A stretch of 64,000 bases of DNA, from the NCBI RefSeq assembly GCF_042660285.1, contig NZ_JBHSTP010000002.1:496001-560000 (forward strand). The letters run 5' to 3'. Source of the stretch: Luethyella okanaganae. GTDB lineage: Bacteria > Actinomycetota > Actinomycetes > Actinomycetales > Microbacteriaceae. The first letter of the stretch is position 1. Each line of letters begins with the position of its first letter. Positions 9,274-19,100 of the stretch are shown here, piece after piece. The position numbers and the translations under genes are program-made. The notes below the pieces were generated by a model. That model was given only the letters and a program-made list of their open reading frames with translations. It was not told the DNA's origin and ran no database searches.

Positions 9274-9750
9274 GTGAACGCCACGGTTGCCCACCGTGCG
9301 GTCGAGGCGGTGTGGCGGATCGAGTCATCCCGCCTCATCGCCTCCTTGATGCGCATGGTCGGCGACATCGGCTTTGCCGAGGAGCTCGCGCAGGACGCCA
9401 TCGTGGCCGCTCTCGAGCAGTGGCCAGAGACGGGAGTGCCGCGCAAGCCAGGGGCCTGGCTCACGGCCGTCGCCAAGCGGCGGGCGATCGACCAGTGGCG
9501 TCGGCGCGAGAGGCTCGGTGAATCCGGTGCTGCGGCAGCGCTCGTCATCGTCGACGAGCTCGTGGCGGACGGCGCGCTCGCGCGTTACCACCTGCTGCCG
9601 AGCGTGCGTGCTGACCTGCTCGCCAAGCTCGGTCGGGCCGAGGAGGCACGCGACGAGTTCGAACGTGCCGCGACTCTCACCGGGAACGAGCGTGAGCGGC
9701 TGCTGCTGCTCAATCGTGCGCGGGCCGTGATCGATCTGGAATACCCCTAG
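9274..9750 (+). pseudogene. ECF sigma factor with a large internal in-frame deletion
   Basis: 158 residues from a GTG at 9274, 25 bases after the DGPF gene. Residues about 1-80 are sigma region 2 of the DGPF-associated ECF group (HRAVEAVWRIESSRLIASLMR, then PGAWLTAVAKRRAIDQWRRRERL). The sequence then jumps, without losing frame, to the family's C-terminal helical end (VDELVADGALARYHLLPSVR and LLAKLGRAEEARDEFERA). Full-length members have about 400 residues, so roughly 230 residues are missing, including all of region 4. Without region 4 it should not recognise a -35 element. It is either a decayed gene or a sigma2-only remnant. Its stop codon lies inside the palindrome at 9741-9757. Confidence 0.75.
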
Positions 9751-9757
9751 GGGGTAT
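9741..9757. promoter_or_regulatory. CsoR-like copper operator before copB
   Basis: The near-perfect palindrome atacccctagggggtat (C4/G5) lies 37 bases before the start of the copper ATPase and overlaps the stop of the truncated sigma gene. CsoR-family copper repressors of actinobacteria bind TACCC-spacer-GGGTA palindromes of this kind. The overlapping tatagt is a possible -10 element. No csoR gene is present in the window. Confidence 0.6.
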
Positions 9758-9793
9758 ATAGTTGACTCGGGTGTCAGCACGAGGAGGAACACA

Positions 9794-11986
9794 GTGAGTA
9801 CACCGCAGCAACCCACCACAGGATCGCACGCCCCGCACCACGACCACCCCCATGCCGAACACGGGGGACATGCGGACCACGCGGACCACGCGGGAAACGT
9901 GGGCCCCGCAGACCACGGCGGTGACGAAGCTCACGCGGGCCATGTCGGCCACGATGCTCGTGCAGCTCACGGCGACCACGCCGGACACGGCGACCATGTC
10001 GCGCAGTTTCGCAACAGGTTCTGGTGGACGCTCGTGCTCTCGATTCCTGTCGTGGTGTTCAGCTCGATGGTCGGGCACGTCCTCGGCTATCAGCCGGCCG
10101 AGTTTCCCGGTTCCACCTGGATCTCGCCGATCCTCGGCACCATCGTCTTCGTCTATGGCGGGGCGCCGTTCCTGAGGGGCGCGGTCGGGGAGCTGCGGCT
10201 TAGGCAGCCCGGCATGATGACCCTGATCGCCATGGCGATCTCGGTGGCATTCCTGGCATCCTGGGCCACGAGCCTTGGCCTCGGCCTCGATCTCGACTTC
10301 TGGTGGGAGCTCGCGCTCCTCATCGTGATCATGTTGCTGGGGCACTGGCTTGAAATGCGGGCGCTCGGCGCTGCCTCCGGTGCTCTCGACGCTCTCGCGG
10401 CCCTGCTTCCGGATACCGCGGAACGGGTGTGTGGCGACCTCGCGAGCACCGATATCGATGAGGTGCCGATCGGAGACCTCTCCGTCGGCGATGTCGTACT
10501 CGTGCGATCCGGCGCCCGCGTGCCGGCGGACGGGACCGTCGTCGTCGGCACTGCCGAACTCGACGAGTCGATGATCACCGGTGAGTCCCGCACCGTCGAG
10601 CGCACCGTCGGCGACCGAGTCGTCGCAGGAACGGTGGCCACAGACAGCGCCATCCGGGTCTCGATCGCGGCGGTCGGCGAGCAGACGGCGCTCGCCGGCA
10701 TCCAAAGGCTGGTCGCCGAGGCGCAGGCTTCGTCGTCGCGGGCCCAGGCGTTGGCTGATCGCGCGGCGGCCCTGCTGTTCTACCTCGCCTCCGCGGCCGG
10801 TGTCGTGACCTTCGTTGTCTGGCTGCTGCTCGGCAGCCCCGACGATGCCATCACTCGCACCGTCACGGTGCTCGTCATCGCCTGCCCCCACGCCCTTGGC
10901 CTCGCGATCCCGCTCGTGATCGCCATCTCGACCGAGCGCGCCGCCAAGGCCGGCGTGCTCGTGAAAAACCGGCTCGCTCTGGAGCGCATGCGTCGCATCG
11001 ACGTGGTGCTCTTCGACAAGACCGGCACCCTCACCAAGGGAGAGCCCGCCATGATGGATGTCGCGGCGGCGGCCGGCGTCGATGGCGGGGAGATCCTACG
11101 GTTCGCCGCGGCCGTCGAGAGCTCGAGCGAGCACCCGGTCGCCATGGCGATCGTGCGTGCCGCAGCCGGATCGCGGCTCCCCGCCGTCTCGGACTTCCGC
11201 TCGCACACCGCCCTCGGTGTGAGTGCTGTCGTCGATCTCGACGGCGTCGGTGTAGAGATGGCGGTCGGCGGTCCGCGTCTCGTCGCGAACGCGGGTGCGA
11301 AGGTTCCCGCCGAGGTGCAGGAGCGCGTCGACGCCTGGGAGGCACGCGGTGCAGCGGTGCTCTACCTCGTGCGCGACGGCTCGGTCCTCGGTGCTTTCGC
11401 CCTGCAGGACGAGGTGCGGGCCGAGTCGCGTGCGGCCGTTGCGGCACTGCACCGTCGTGGCATCCGCGTGGCCATGATCACGGGGGATGCCCGCCAGGTG
11501 GCCGACGCCGTCGGCGCCGATCTCGGAATCGACGAGGTCTTCGCCGAGGTGCTACCGGGTGACAAAGACGCCCAGGTCGCCACGTTGCAGGCCCGTGGCT
11601 TGCGCGTGGCGATGGTCGGAGACGGCGTCAACGACGCCCCGGCCCTCGCCCGCGCCGACGTCGGCATCGCAATCGGCGCCGGAACGGATGTCGCGGCCGA
11701 ATCGGCCGGCGTCGTGCTGGCCGCGAATGATCCGCGCGCGGTGCTCTCGGTGATCGAGCTCTCGGGAGCGAGCTACCGCAAGATGGTCCAGAATCTGGTG
11801 TGGGCGACGGGCTACAACGTGCTCTCTGTGCCGCTCGCGGCCGGTGTGCTCGCCGGGGTCGGCTTCGTGCTCTCGCCCGCGGCCGGGGCGATCCTCATGT
11901 CGCTCTCGACGATCGTTGTCGCTCTCAACGCGCAGTTGCTGCGCCGGGTGAGCCTTGACCCCGCAAAGCTGGCGCCTGCGGTCTGA
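9794..11986 (+). CDS. copB: copper-exporting P-type ATPase, CopB type (CPH)
   Basis: 730 residues from a GTG start after a GAGGAGGA site. The first 70 residues are very His- and Asp-rich (repeats of HAD, HGD, HAG) and probably bind metal in the cytosol. P1B-ATPase motifs in order: TGESRTVER, the transmembrane CPH motif (Cys364, VIACPHALGLAIP), DKTGTLTKG with phosphorylated Asp408, SEHPVA in the nucleotide domain, and MVGDGVNDAPALARADVG. CPH rather than CPC marks the P1B-3 (CopB) group, which exports Cu(II) or Cu(I). There is no separate metal-binding CXXC domain. The CsoR-like site upstream predicts copper induction. Confidence 0.93.
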   Translation: MSTPQQPTTGSHAPHHDHPHAEHGGHADHADHAGNVGPADHGGDEAHAGHVGHDARAAHGDHAGHGDHVAQFRNRFWWTLVLSIPVVVFSSMVGHVLGYQPAEFPGSTWISPILGTIVFVYGGAPFLRGAVGELRLRQPGMMTLIAMAISVAFLASWATSLGLGLDLDFWWELALLIVIMLLGHWLEMRALGAASGALDALAALLPDTAERVCGDLASTDIDEVPIGDLSVGDVVLVRSGARVPADGTVVVGTAELDESMITGESRTVERTVGDRVVAGTVATDSAIRVSIAAVGEQTALAGIQRLVAEAQASSSRAQALADRAAALLFYLASAAGVVTFVVWLLLGSPDDAITRTVTVLVIACPHALGLAIPLVIAISTERAAKAGVLVKNRLALERMRRIDVVLFDKTGTLTKGEPAMMDVAAAAGVDGGEILRFAAAVESSSEHPVAMAIVRAAAGSRLPAVSDFRSHTALGVSAVVDLDGVGVEMAVGGPRLVANAGAKVPAEVQERVDAWEARGAAVLYLVRDGSVLGAFALQDEVRAESRAAVAALHRRGIRVAMITGDARQVADAVGADLGIDEVFAEVLPGDKDAQVATLQARGLRVAMVGDGVNDAPALARADVGIAIGAGTDVAAESAGVVLAANDPRAVLSVIELSGASYRKMVQNLVWATGYNVLSVPLAAGVLAGVGFVLSPAAGAILMSLSTIVVALNAQLLRRVSLDPAKLAPAV

Positions 11987-12066
11987 ACTGCGTGAGGGGA
12001 AGCCTCTCCCAACCGGATAGAGACCTTTCGGTAGGGAGGTCTCAGCCGCCCGCCGGCCGCCGGCCT

Positions 12067-12153
12067 GCGCCGGAGAGGAGGCCTTCGCGTGGTAGGGAGG
12101 CCGCCATCCGCGCAATCGGCCGCTGTTTCGCGCGAAGGCCTCCTCTCCGGCGC
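12067..12153. repeat. inverted repeat family B copy 1 between convergent genes
   Basis: A perfect 23-base arm (12067-12089, gcgccggagaggaggccttc then gcg) is repeated inverted at 12131-12153 with a 41-base spacer. It sits between the convergent copB and AI-2E genes, so it could end transcription from both sides. Related sequence (ttcgcgtggta, then cgcgaaggcctcc) recurs near 14190-14235 and, more diverged, at 43777-43843. The flank up to 12237 is G-rich low-complexity DNA. Confidence 0.75.
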
Positions 12154-12237
12154 TTGGAGGGGGCGAGGGCCGGAGGGGAGGGCTGGGGGCGAAGGTCGGA
12201 GGGGGGCCGGGGGCGAGGGCTGGGGAAAGGACGCGTC

Positions 12238-13344
12238 CTAGGCACGCGCCTTCGCAGGCACCACGATCTCGCGAATGATCAGGATGATCGCCGCCGAGAT
12301 CGGGATGGCCACGAGGGCGCCGAGCAGGCCCAGCAGGGTGCCTCCTGCGAGGGCCGAGATCAGCACGACGGAACCCGGGACCTGCACGGCTTTGCCCATC
12401 ACACGCGGCGTGAGCAGATAGGCCTCGACCTGCATGTATACGAGCATCGTCGCGAGCACGATGATCGCCGCAGCCGGCGAGGTGAACAGCGCGATCACCG
12501 TCATCAGTGCGGTGGTGATCACGGTTCCGACGAGCGGGATCAGGGTGATGAAGAGGGCGACCACCGCGACGACGAGCGCGTACGGCACTCCGACGACGGT
12601 CAGCAGGATGAAGCTGAACACCGCGTTGCAGAACGCGAGGACGACCATCCCGCTGAGATAGCGCCCGACCGAGTCCATGATGCGCTCGGCGTAGGAGACG
12701 AAGCGCTGACGCTGGGACGCGGCGACGAGTTCGTAGCCGGCGCGCTTCATGGTGTCGAGGGTGGCGACGAAGTAGATCGTGAGGATGAAGACGAAGATCG
12801 AGGTCGAGATGCCATCGGCCACGGCGAGACCGAAGGCCAGCGCACCGCCGCCGATCGTCGCCCACGTCTTCGGATCGGCGACGGCGTCGCTGACCCAGGT
12901 GGTCACGTGGTCGGCGATTCCGCCCGTCGATTCGCTGAGGTTCTCGAACCACGCCTCCGACTGGAGGCGGACGATCTCGTTCGGGATGCCGACCACGAAC
13001 TGCTGGATCTGAGTGACGACGCTCGGCACGACGGCCCAGACCAGGCCAACGACGACGACGATGAAGAGCAGGATGACGGCGACGATCGCGCCGCCGCGCT
13101 TCAACCCCCGGCGCTGGAACCAGCGGATCAGAGGGTCGAGCCCGAGCGCGATGAACATTGCGATGAACACCGACAGCAGTACGTTCTGCAGGTTGACGAG
13201 GATGAGTGCGAGAAGCAGTGCTCCGAGCACGCCGAGCGTGACGACGAAGCCCCAACGCAGCGGCCTTGTGTGGAACATGCTTCCCGGGCGCGCCAGGTTC
13301 GTGTTGCGCGGCCGCTTTCGATGGATCAGGCTTGCTCGAGACAT
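12238..13344 (-). CDS. AI-2E family transporter (PF01594 permease)
   Basis: About 368 residues from the ATG at 13344 (MSRASLIHRKRPRN); the frame is open further upstream, but the extra residues are Arg-rich and non-conserved. The protein has about eight hydrophobic segments: two at the N-terminus (WGFVVTLGVLGALLLALILV and VFIAMFIALGLDPLIRWFQ), then a soluble middle region, then paired helices including VLISALAGGTLLGLLGALVAIPI near the end, the best conserved part of the family. Members have been linked to autoinducer export or Na/H exchange; the substrate here is unknown. A basic N-terminus precedes the first helix. Confidence 0.88.
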   Translation of the reverse strand: MSRASLIHRKRPRNTNLARPGSMFHTRPLRWGFVVTLGVLGALLLALILVNLQNVLLSVFIAMFIALGLDPLIRWFQRRGLKRGGAIVAVILLFIVVVVGLVWAVVPSVVTQIQQFVVGIPNEIVRLQSEAWFENLSESTGGIADHVTTWVSDAVADPKTWATIGGGALAFGLAVADGISTSIFVFILTIYFVATLDTMKRAGYELVAASQRQRFVSYAERIMDSVGRYLSGMVVLAFCNAVFSFILLTVVGVPYALVVAVVALFITLIPLVGTVITTALMTVIALFTSPAAAIIVLATMLVYMQVEAYLLTPRVMGKAVQVPGSVVLISALAGGTLLGLLGALVAIPISAAIILIIREIVVPAKARA

Positions 13345-13472
13345 ACGGTCAGTATGGTGCCGACGGATGGCGGGCCGGCGAGGCACGCGCACGGACGCCC
13401 CGCGCAGTCGCAATGCTCGTCGCCGGGGTCGCGCGCGATCGACGGTGCGGCGAGCCGGCTACCCTGTGTCGG

Positions 13473-13979
13473 CTACCCTGTGCGCTCCGGCAGCACCAGA
13501 TCTTTGTAGTATTCGGCATGCGCCGGGTAGTAGTGCTCCCATTGCGGGAGTGCCGTGCCTGCCCTGGCGGCGATGAGGCGGTCGAGGTAGTAGTCCCAGC
13601 CGGGACCCATCGTCGAGGCGTCTGCCGGTGATTTCATGCGCTGCCCAAGGGTGAGGGTCGTCATGCCACCGGCCTCGCTCAGGTGGCAGAACACGTGCCA
13701 CTTGTCCTCGCCCTCGCCGATGTCGATGGAGAACCGGTAGGGGGCGCGGCACTCGAGAATGCTCGCGTACTCCCATTCCGCGTCTGGCTCGGCCGACATG
13801 AGGAACTTCACTCCACCGGTCGCCGGATTGCCCGTGTAGGTGCCGATCCACTTCTCGAGTTCGGATGGATGGGTCAGGCTCCACCAGACGTCTTCGACAG
13901 GGGCCGCGAACAGGCGGTCAAGCAGCAGGTAGAGTCCGTCGTCGCGGTGGGCGAATCGGCCGGTCGGCTTTGCTGACAT
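13473..13979 (-). CDS. SRPBCC (AHSA1-like) domain protein
   Basis: 168 residues. The ATG at 13979 follows a GGAGG site by five bases. The pattern LDRLFAAPVEDVWWSLTHPSELEKWIGTY with the later WEYASILECRAPYRFSIDI is the START-like fold of the activator-of-Hsp90-ATPase-1 family. These small cytosolic proteins bind hydrophobic ligands; no particular function is known. The C-terminal part (MGPGWDYYLDRLIAARAG) matches the family end. It is monocistronic and convergent with nothing; the next minus-strand gene downstream is the AI-2E permease. Confidence 0.85.
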   Translation of the reverse strand: MSAKPTGRFAHRDDGLYLLLDRLFAAPVEDVWWSLTHPSELEKWIGTYTGNPATGGVKFLMSAEPDAEWEYASILECRAPYRFSIDIGEGEDKWHVFCHLSEAGGMTTLTLGQRMKSPADASTMGPGWDYYLDRLIAARAGTALPQWEHYYPAHAEYYKDLVLPERTG

Positions 13980-14318
13980 GACTACCTCCACTGGGCGATG
14001 GATCGTCCGTGTTTTCAGGGTACTCCTCGGATCCGCGCGTGTGTCTGTGAACCGTTAGGTTCCGAACCCGCCGGGGCCGGGCTCGTCATCTCGCCCCCGT
14101 TCGGCACTCGCAGCGTGGATTGGGGAGGCTTTCGCCGCCCTGCGGAGGAGGGTTCCCGCCGCCCTGCGGGGAGGCTTTCGTGCCCTGCGGAGGAGGTTTC
14201 GCGTGGTACGGCCTCCATTCCGCGCGAAGGCCTCCGTATCGGTAGTGGATGCCGCGACGGTGAGCGGTGAGCGGTGAGCGGTGGCGGTGGGCGGTGGCGG
14301 TGGCGGTGGCCAGTTCGC
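13980..14318. other. intergenic region with family B repeat copy 2 and a G-rich tandem
   Basis: No gene seen. From about 14125 to 14235 there are several gaggctttcg and ccctgcggagg units, ending in a family B inverted repeat (imperfect arms about 14192-14202 and 14223-14235) with ttcgcgtggtacgg shared with copy 1. At 14258-14308 a short tandem of gtgagcg and gtggcg units follows, directly before the 3' end of the oxidoreductase gene. Confidence 0.6.
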
Positions 14319-15899
14319 TCAGTCGTCTTCGAGCACGGCCATCGCGGCATTGTGCCCGCCGAGGCCGCTCACCGCTCCACCGCGCTGGGCGCCGGAGCCG
14401 CACAGCAGAATACGAGGGTGCCTGGTCGCGACCCCCCATCGTGCCGCGGCCGTGTCGCGCGGTGCGTCGTCCTCGAGAAACGGCCAGGACAGGGCGCCGT
14501 GGAAGATGTTGCCACCGGGCATGTTGAGCGCATGCTCGAGGTCGAGGGCGGTCTTCGTCTCGATGCACGGCCGTCCTGCGGCATCCGCCATCACGACGTC
14601 CTTGATGGGTTCGGCGAGCACGGAGTCGAGCGAGGCGAGGACCGCGGCCTGGAGGCGTTCCCGGGTGGCGTCGTTGTTCTCTTCGGTGAGCCAGCGGCTC
14701 GGGGTGTGCAGGGCGAAGACCGTGAGCGTCTGAGCCCCCGAGGCGACGAGCTCCGGCGACAGGATCGTCGGGTCGGTGAGAGAGTGGCAGTAGATCTCGC
14801 ACGGCAGCGGTTCGGGGATGGTTCCATGGGAGGCCTCGTCGTAGGCGGTCTCGAGCTGTGTGTAGAGCTCGTTGATATGGAAGGTGCCACCGAAGGCCGC
14901 CTCGGGTGAGATCGAGGTGTCTCGCAATATCGGCAGTCTTTTCAGCATCAGGTTCACCTTCACCTGTGCGCCCTCTGGTTTGGCCGAGGCCTGACTGTCG
15001 GCATCCCCAGAAGCCCCGCCGAGGAGGCTGTCGAGCACGTATGGTGCGACGTTCGCGAGCACGACAGCGCCCTGCACCACTCGCTCGTGCCCGTTGCGGC
15101 CGTAGCGCACCTCGCCGTCGGGGGAGATGGAGGTGACCTTCGCTCCGGTCACGATGCGGGCGCCGGCCAGTCTTGCGGCGCGTTCGAGCTCGCCGGTCAC
15201 CGCGCCCATTCCGCCCACCGGCACGTCCCAGTCGCCGGTCTCGTTGCCGATCACGTGGTAAAGAAAGCAGCGATTGGCATCGAGTGACGCATCACCCGCC
15301 GAGGTGAAGGTGCCGATGAGCCCGTCGGTAGCGACGACGCCGCGCACGAGGTCGCTGTCGAAACGATCCGTGATCGCCTGGCCGATCGGCTGCTCGACGA
15401 ACGCGTTCCACAGCCGATCGTCGCCGAGCAGCCGGCGCGCCTCCGACCTCGTCGGCAGCGGCTCGCAGACGGTCGGGAAGAGTGCACGCGCGATGCGCTC
15501 CGTGTCGGCATAGAAGTCGTTCCAGGGAGTGAAGTCGGAGTCGGCGCCGACCCGTGCGAACGAGGCGCGGGTCGCGCGGCGATCCGCATGATCGACGAGC
15601 AGTCCCGCCGTCGTATCGCCCGGATCGGGAGTGTACGAGGAGTAGCGTCGTCGGGCAAGACGAATGTCGAGGCCGAGCTCGTCGATGATGCGCTTCGGCA
15701 GCAGGCTGACGAGATAGGAGTAGCGCGAGAGACGGGCGTCGACCCCCTCGAATGCCTCGGCCGAGACAGCGGCGCCGCCGACGTGGTCATCGCGTTCGAG
15801 CAGGATCACGCTCTTGCCGGCCTTTGCGAGGTAGGCGGCGGCCACGAGGCCATTGTGCCCTCCGCCGACGATCACGGCGTCGTGAGTGGTGTCAGTCAT
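14319..15899 (-). CDS. phytoene-dehydrogenase-like FAD oxidoreductase (PYROXD2 type)
   Basis: 526 residues. The N-terminal dinucleotide-binding motif VIVGGGHNGLVAAAYLAKAG followed by LLERDDHVGGAAVS marks the CrtI/PYROXD2 amine-oxidase-like family. The C-terminus closes the FAD fold with PRILLCGSGAQRGGAVSG and LGGHNAAMAVL. GHNG instead of the usual GxGxxG is characteristic of the PYROXD2-like branch, so a carotenoid role should not be assumed. No carotenoid genes are nearby. FAD binding is well supported; the substrate is unknown. Confidence 0.85.
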   Translation of the reverse strand: MTDTTHDAVIVGGGHNGLVAAAYLAKAGKSVILLERDDHVGGAAVSAEAFEGVDARLSRYSYLVSLLPKRIIDELGLDIRLARRRYSSYTPDPGDTTAGLLVDHADRRATRASFARVGADSDFTPWNDFYADTERIARALFPTVCEPLPTRSEARRLLGDDRLWNAFVEQPIGQAITDRFDSDLVRGVVATDGLIGTFTSAGDASLDANRCFLYHVIGNETGDWDVPVGGMGAVTGELERAARLAGARIVTGAKVTSISPDGEVRYGRNGHERVVQGAVVLANVAPYVLDSLLGGASGDADSQASAKPEGAQVKVNLMLKRLPILRDTSISPEAAFGGTFHINELYTQLETAYDEASHGTIPEPLPCEIYCHSLTDPTILSPELVASGAQTLTVFALHTPSRWLTEENNDATRERLQAAVLASLDSVLAEPIKDVVMADAAGRPCIETKTALDLEHALNMPGGNIFHGALSWPFLEDDAPRDTAAARWGVATRHPRILLCGSGAQRGGAVSGLGGHNAAMAVLEDD

Positions 15900-15930
15900 C
15901 CTTCGAGCCTAGGTCAGGAGGACGGGGTGG

Positions 15931-16177
15931 TCACTCGTGGCGTTCGAGTATGCCGATGGTATCGCCGGCGGAGTCCGACACGGTCAGCGTCGAACCGCTC
16001 ACCTTCACGGTGCTTGCGGCAGACACCAGACGTCGACCCCTTCGCACGCCAGGAGTGTGGAGGCGAGCTGGCTGAAGGCGACAGCGTCGCCGGTATCCTT
16101 CCAGGTGCCGGCCATCCGAGGAGTGTCGGGTCTCGTCGTCGCGAACGGATGGCGGCGCACGGTCTTCCGGTCGGAGG
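15931..16177 (-). pseudogene. frameshifted META-domain (HslJ-like) lipoprotein remnant
   Basis: One minus-strand frame encodes MAGTWKDTGDAVAFSQLAST then LLACEGVDVW. A second frame continues with SAASTVKVSGSTLTVSDSAG then DTIGILERHE and a stop at 15931. Joined, these give the C-terminal end of a META domain (pattern Thr-Met/Leu-hydrophobic-Ala-Cys-x-Gly-Val-Asp-x-Trp-Leu-Ser-Ala). Restoring one C near 16026 fuses the two frames exactly. The 5' part is missing and the remnant abuts the stop of the T7SS ATPase gene, so it looks truncated at the edge of that locus. META proteins are usually secreted or lipid-anchored; nothing functional is expected to be made here. Confidence 0.7.
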
Positions 16178-19100
16178 TTACGGCGCGGTCTGCGTTCGCA
16201 TGCCGCGTGGTGTCGCAGGGGGCCCCTCGTCACCGACGGGGAGCGCCACCTGAACACGTGTGACACGGCCGGCGTCGACCAGCAGCCCGCGTCCCTTCGG
16301 GAAGTCGGCTCGGGTGACCCGGGGAAACTGGACACGGAACAGCGCGAAGCCGTCGGTCTCCTCGGGTTGGAGGACGATGCCGGCGCGGGCCGTCTTGAGC
16401 TCGGCGTGGATCTGCCATGCGTTGCCGGAGGTTATGGTGTCGGTTTCCACGAGAACCGACACGTCTGCGCGACGGGCGGCTTTCAGCAGTCTGGCGACGG
16501 CGACCTCGGCGGCGAGGCCCTCGAAGTCGCTGCTGTTCTCGATGACGATGAACCGGTTCGTGTCACGCTCGGTGTGGGGCAGCTCAAGGGCGGCGGCCAG
16601 GCGGGTGGCGAGGGACTCCGCCTGGTCGGCGTCCGCGGACCGTTCGGCCCAGCGGGTCGCGCCGGTGAGGGCGCTGCGCCGGGCGACGACCAGATAGGGG
16701 GCCAGCTCTGGTCGTGCGGCGCACACGGATTCGACGATGGTGCGCATCGCAGTGGTGCGACCGGAGTCGAATGGGCCGGTGACGACGAACAAACCGTCGG
16801 GGACGGTTGCCGGGCCGAGCGTCTCGTCGCTGATCGCGAACACCGGCAGCCCGTCCGCTGTGCGTGGCAGCTCGGCCAGGCGCACAACGTCGGGGAGGCG
16901 TGCGATCTCTGGCGCCTGCGGCACGTCTTTCTTTCGGAGGGTGGTGGCGAGCTCTTCGATGCGGGTGGCTTGGGTGGCGAGGTCGTCGCTGCCCCCTGGC
17001 ACGGCGAGCTGCATCTCCTGGCCGTCCAGCAGCGCGCGCCCCGGCGGGGCATCGGTGAGCACGTCGTCGGGAACATCCGCGACGGCGTAGTCGGCGGCGG
17101 TCGCGAGCCGCAGCACCAGCCGTCTCCCCATGACGGCCAGCAGCTGGGTGGGGAACGCCGCCTGACGGTCGGCCGTGACGATGACGTGGATGCCGAGCTG
17201 CCGGCCGGTGGCGACGATACGGGTGAACGAATCGAACAGGCGCCCGCCGCCGGCGAACTCGTGCTCCGTCCGGAACGCGCTCATCCCGTCGAGGAGGACG
17301 AGCACTCTCGGCGGCTCGCGGTCGCCGATGATGGCTCGGTATTCGGTGAGGTTCGCGGCGCGGACGGAAGCGAACCGGGCACTGCGGTCATCGGCGAGCG
17401 CGGTGAGATGGCTGATGAGCCGGGCGAGTCGTTCCGTGTCTGCGCCGTCGATGACCGCGCCGACCGTCGGCAGCGTCTCGAGGGTGGCGAGTGCGCCGCC
17501 CGCGAAGTCGAGCGCATACACGTGCACAGGATCCGAGGCGGCGTCGATGGATGTGGCGACGGCGACGGTGCGAAGCAGGGTGCTCTTTCCCGACGCGCCG
17601 GCGCCGAAGACGGCGATGCTCCCGTCTCGGTCGAAGTCGAGCACGCCAACGCGCTGTCGCTGCGACTCCGGCTCATCCACGAGTCCGACGGCGACGGTGC
17701 CTGCCGGTCCCGCGGTGAGCGTGCCCAGATCGACGATGTCGGGAAGCTGGTCCAGCCAGGGCCGTCGCGGAGCCCGAACCCGGCGGGTCGCGGTCGCGAT
17801 CCGGATGGTGCGCACCATCCTGGTGATATCCCGGGTGTCGTCGTCGGCGGCAACCTGCCCGGTCTCAGGCGCCACCGACCGGGAAGGCCACGGCTCACCC
17901 GGCCCGAACCGGAGCGCGACCGTGTCGATGTCGGCCTTCGCACGAGCGGCCCGGTTCGTTCGCCCTCCGAGGTACGCGGTCTGAAAGTCGTGCAGCTTGC
18001 CAGGCCCGAGCTTCGCCGCTGCGCGGCCCGGGGTGCTCGCATCGAACCGGGCCGCGCGGTCGACGCCGATGACATCGCGGGAGTCGTCGTCGTCGGCGAC
18101 GCGAAGCGCGATGCGGAGGTTCGTGTTGGCGCGGAGGCTGTCCTTGATGACACCGGCCGGTCGTTGGGTGGCCATGACCAGGTGCAGGCCGAGGGATCGT
18201 CCTCGTTGGGCGATGTCGAGAACGCCGTCGACGAACTCCGGCACTTCGGCGGCCAAGGCGGCGAACTCGTCGATGACGATGATCAGCGCGGGAGGCGTTT
18301 CAGGGTCGGAGCGGCTCTCGAGCGTTTCGAGGTCTTTGGCGCCCTTCGCGTTCAGAAGCCGCTCACGGTGTCGGAGTTCCGCGCGCAGCGAGGTGAGCGC
18401 CCGGCGGACGAGATGACCGTTCAGGTCGGTGACCAGTCCGACGGTGTGCGGCAGGTCGACGCAGTCGGCGAACGCCGCGCCGCCCTTGTAGTCCACCAGC
18501 AGAAACGTGACCCGATCCGGCGAGTACTCCACGGCCATCCCGAGGATCCACGTCTGCAGAAACTCGGACTTGCCGGAGCCTGTGGTGCCGCCGACGAGCG
18601 CATGCGGGCCGTGTCGGCGCAGATCCAGGTGCAACGGCTCGAGCGGCCCCTGACCGACGAGCGCGCGGATCCCACCGGGTTCGCGCACGGTGCCAGGAGT
18701 CCACACGTCGATCAACGAGTCGTTCTTCAGCCACCTCGCAGCGAGCGCGTCAGAGTCGTCGGCGATGGACTCGTCGAACAGGTCGACGAACGCCACCTGC
18801 CTGGGCAGGTCCGACTCGTCGAGAACGGGGGATCCGGCGTCTTCGAGTGGGGCGAGCAGACGAGCGAGCTCGGCAGCCTCGTGGTCGCTGAACGACATCG
18901 GCTCCACGAGGTCGACGGTGCGACCTTCGCGCACGAATCCGACGGTGGCGCGGCCGTCAGCGGCGACGTCGACGAAGGTGCGACACACCACCGGCAGTGC
19001 GCGCGTCTCCCTGGCGAGGTAGACGAGGTGGACTCCATAGTCGGCGCCCTCCTCCCCGAGCTGCACGAGCCTGCCTCCGTCTACGGGCGGGTCGCCGAGC

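Noticed and set aside
14258..14308. Possible CRISPR-like tandem (gtgagcg/gtggcg units)
   Set aside because: Units are 6-7 bases with no spacers; simple low-complexity repeat.
14319..15899. Carotenoid phytoene desaturase (crtI)
   Set aside because: The GHNG N-terminal motif and lack of other carotenoid genes favour the PYROXD2-like branch.
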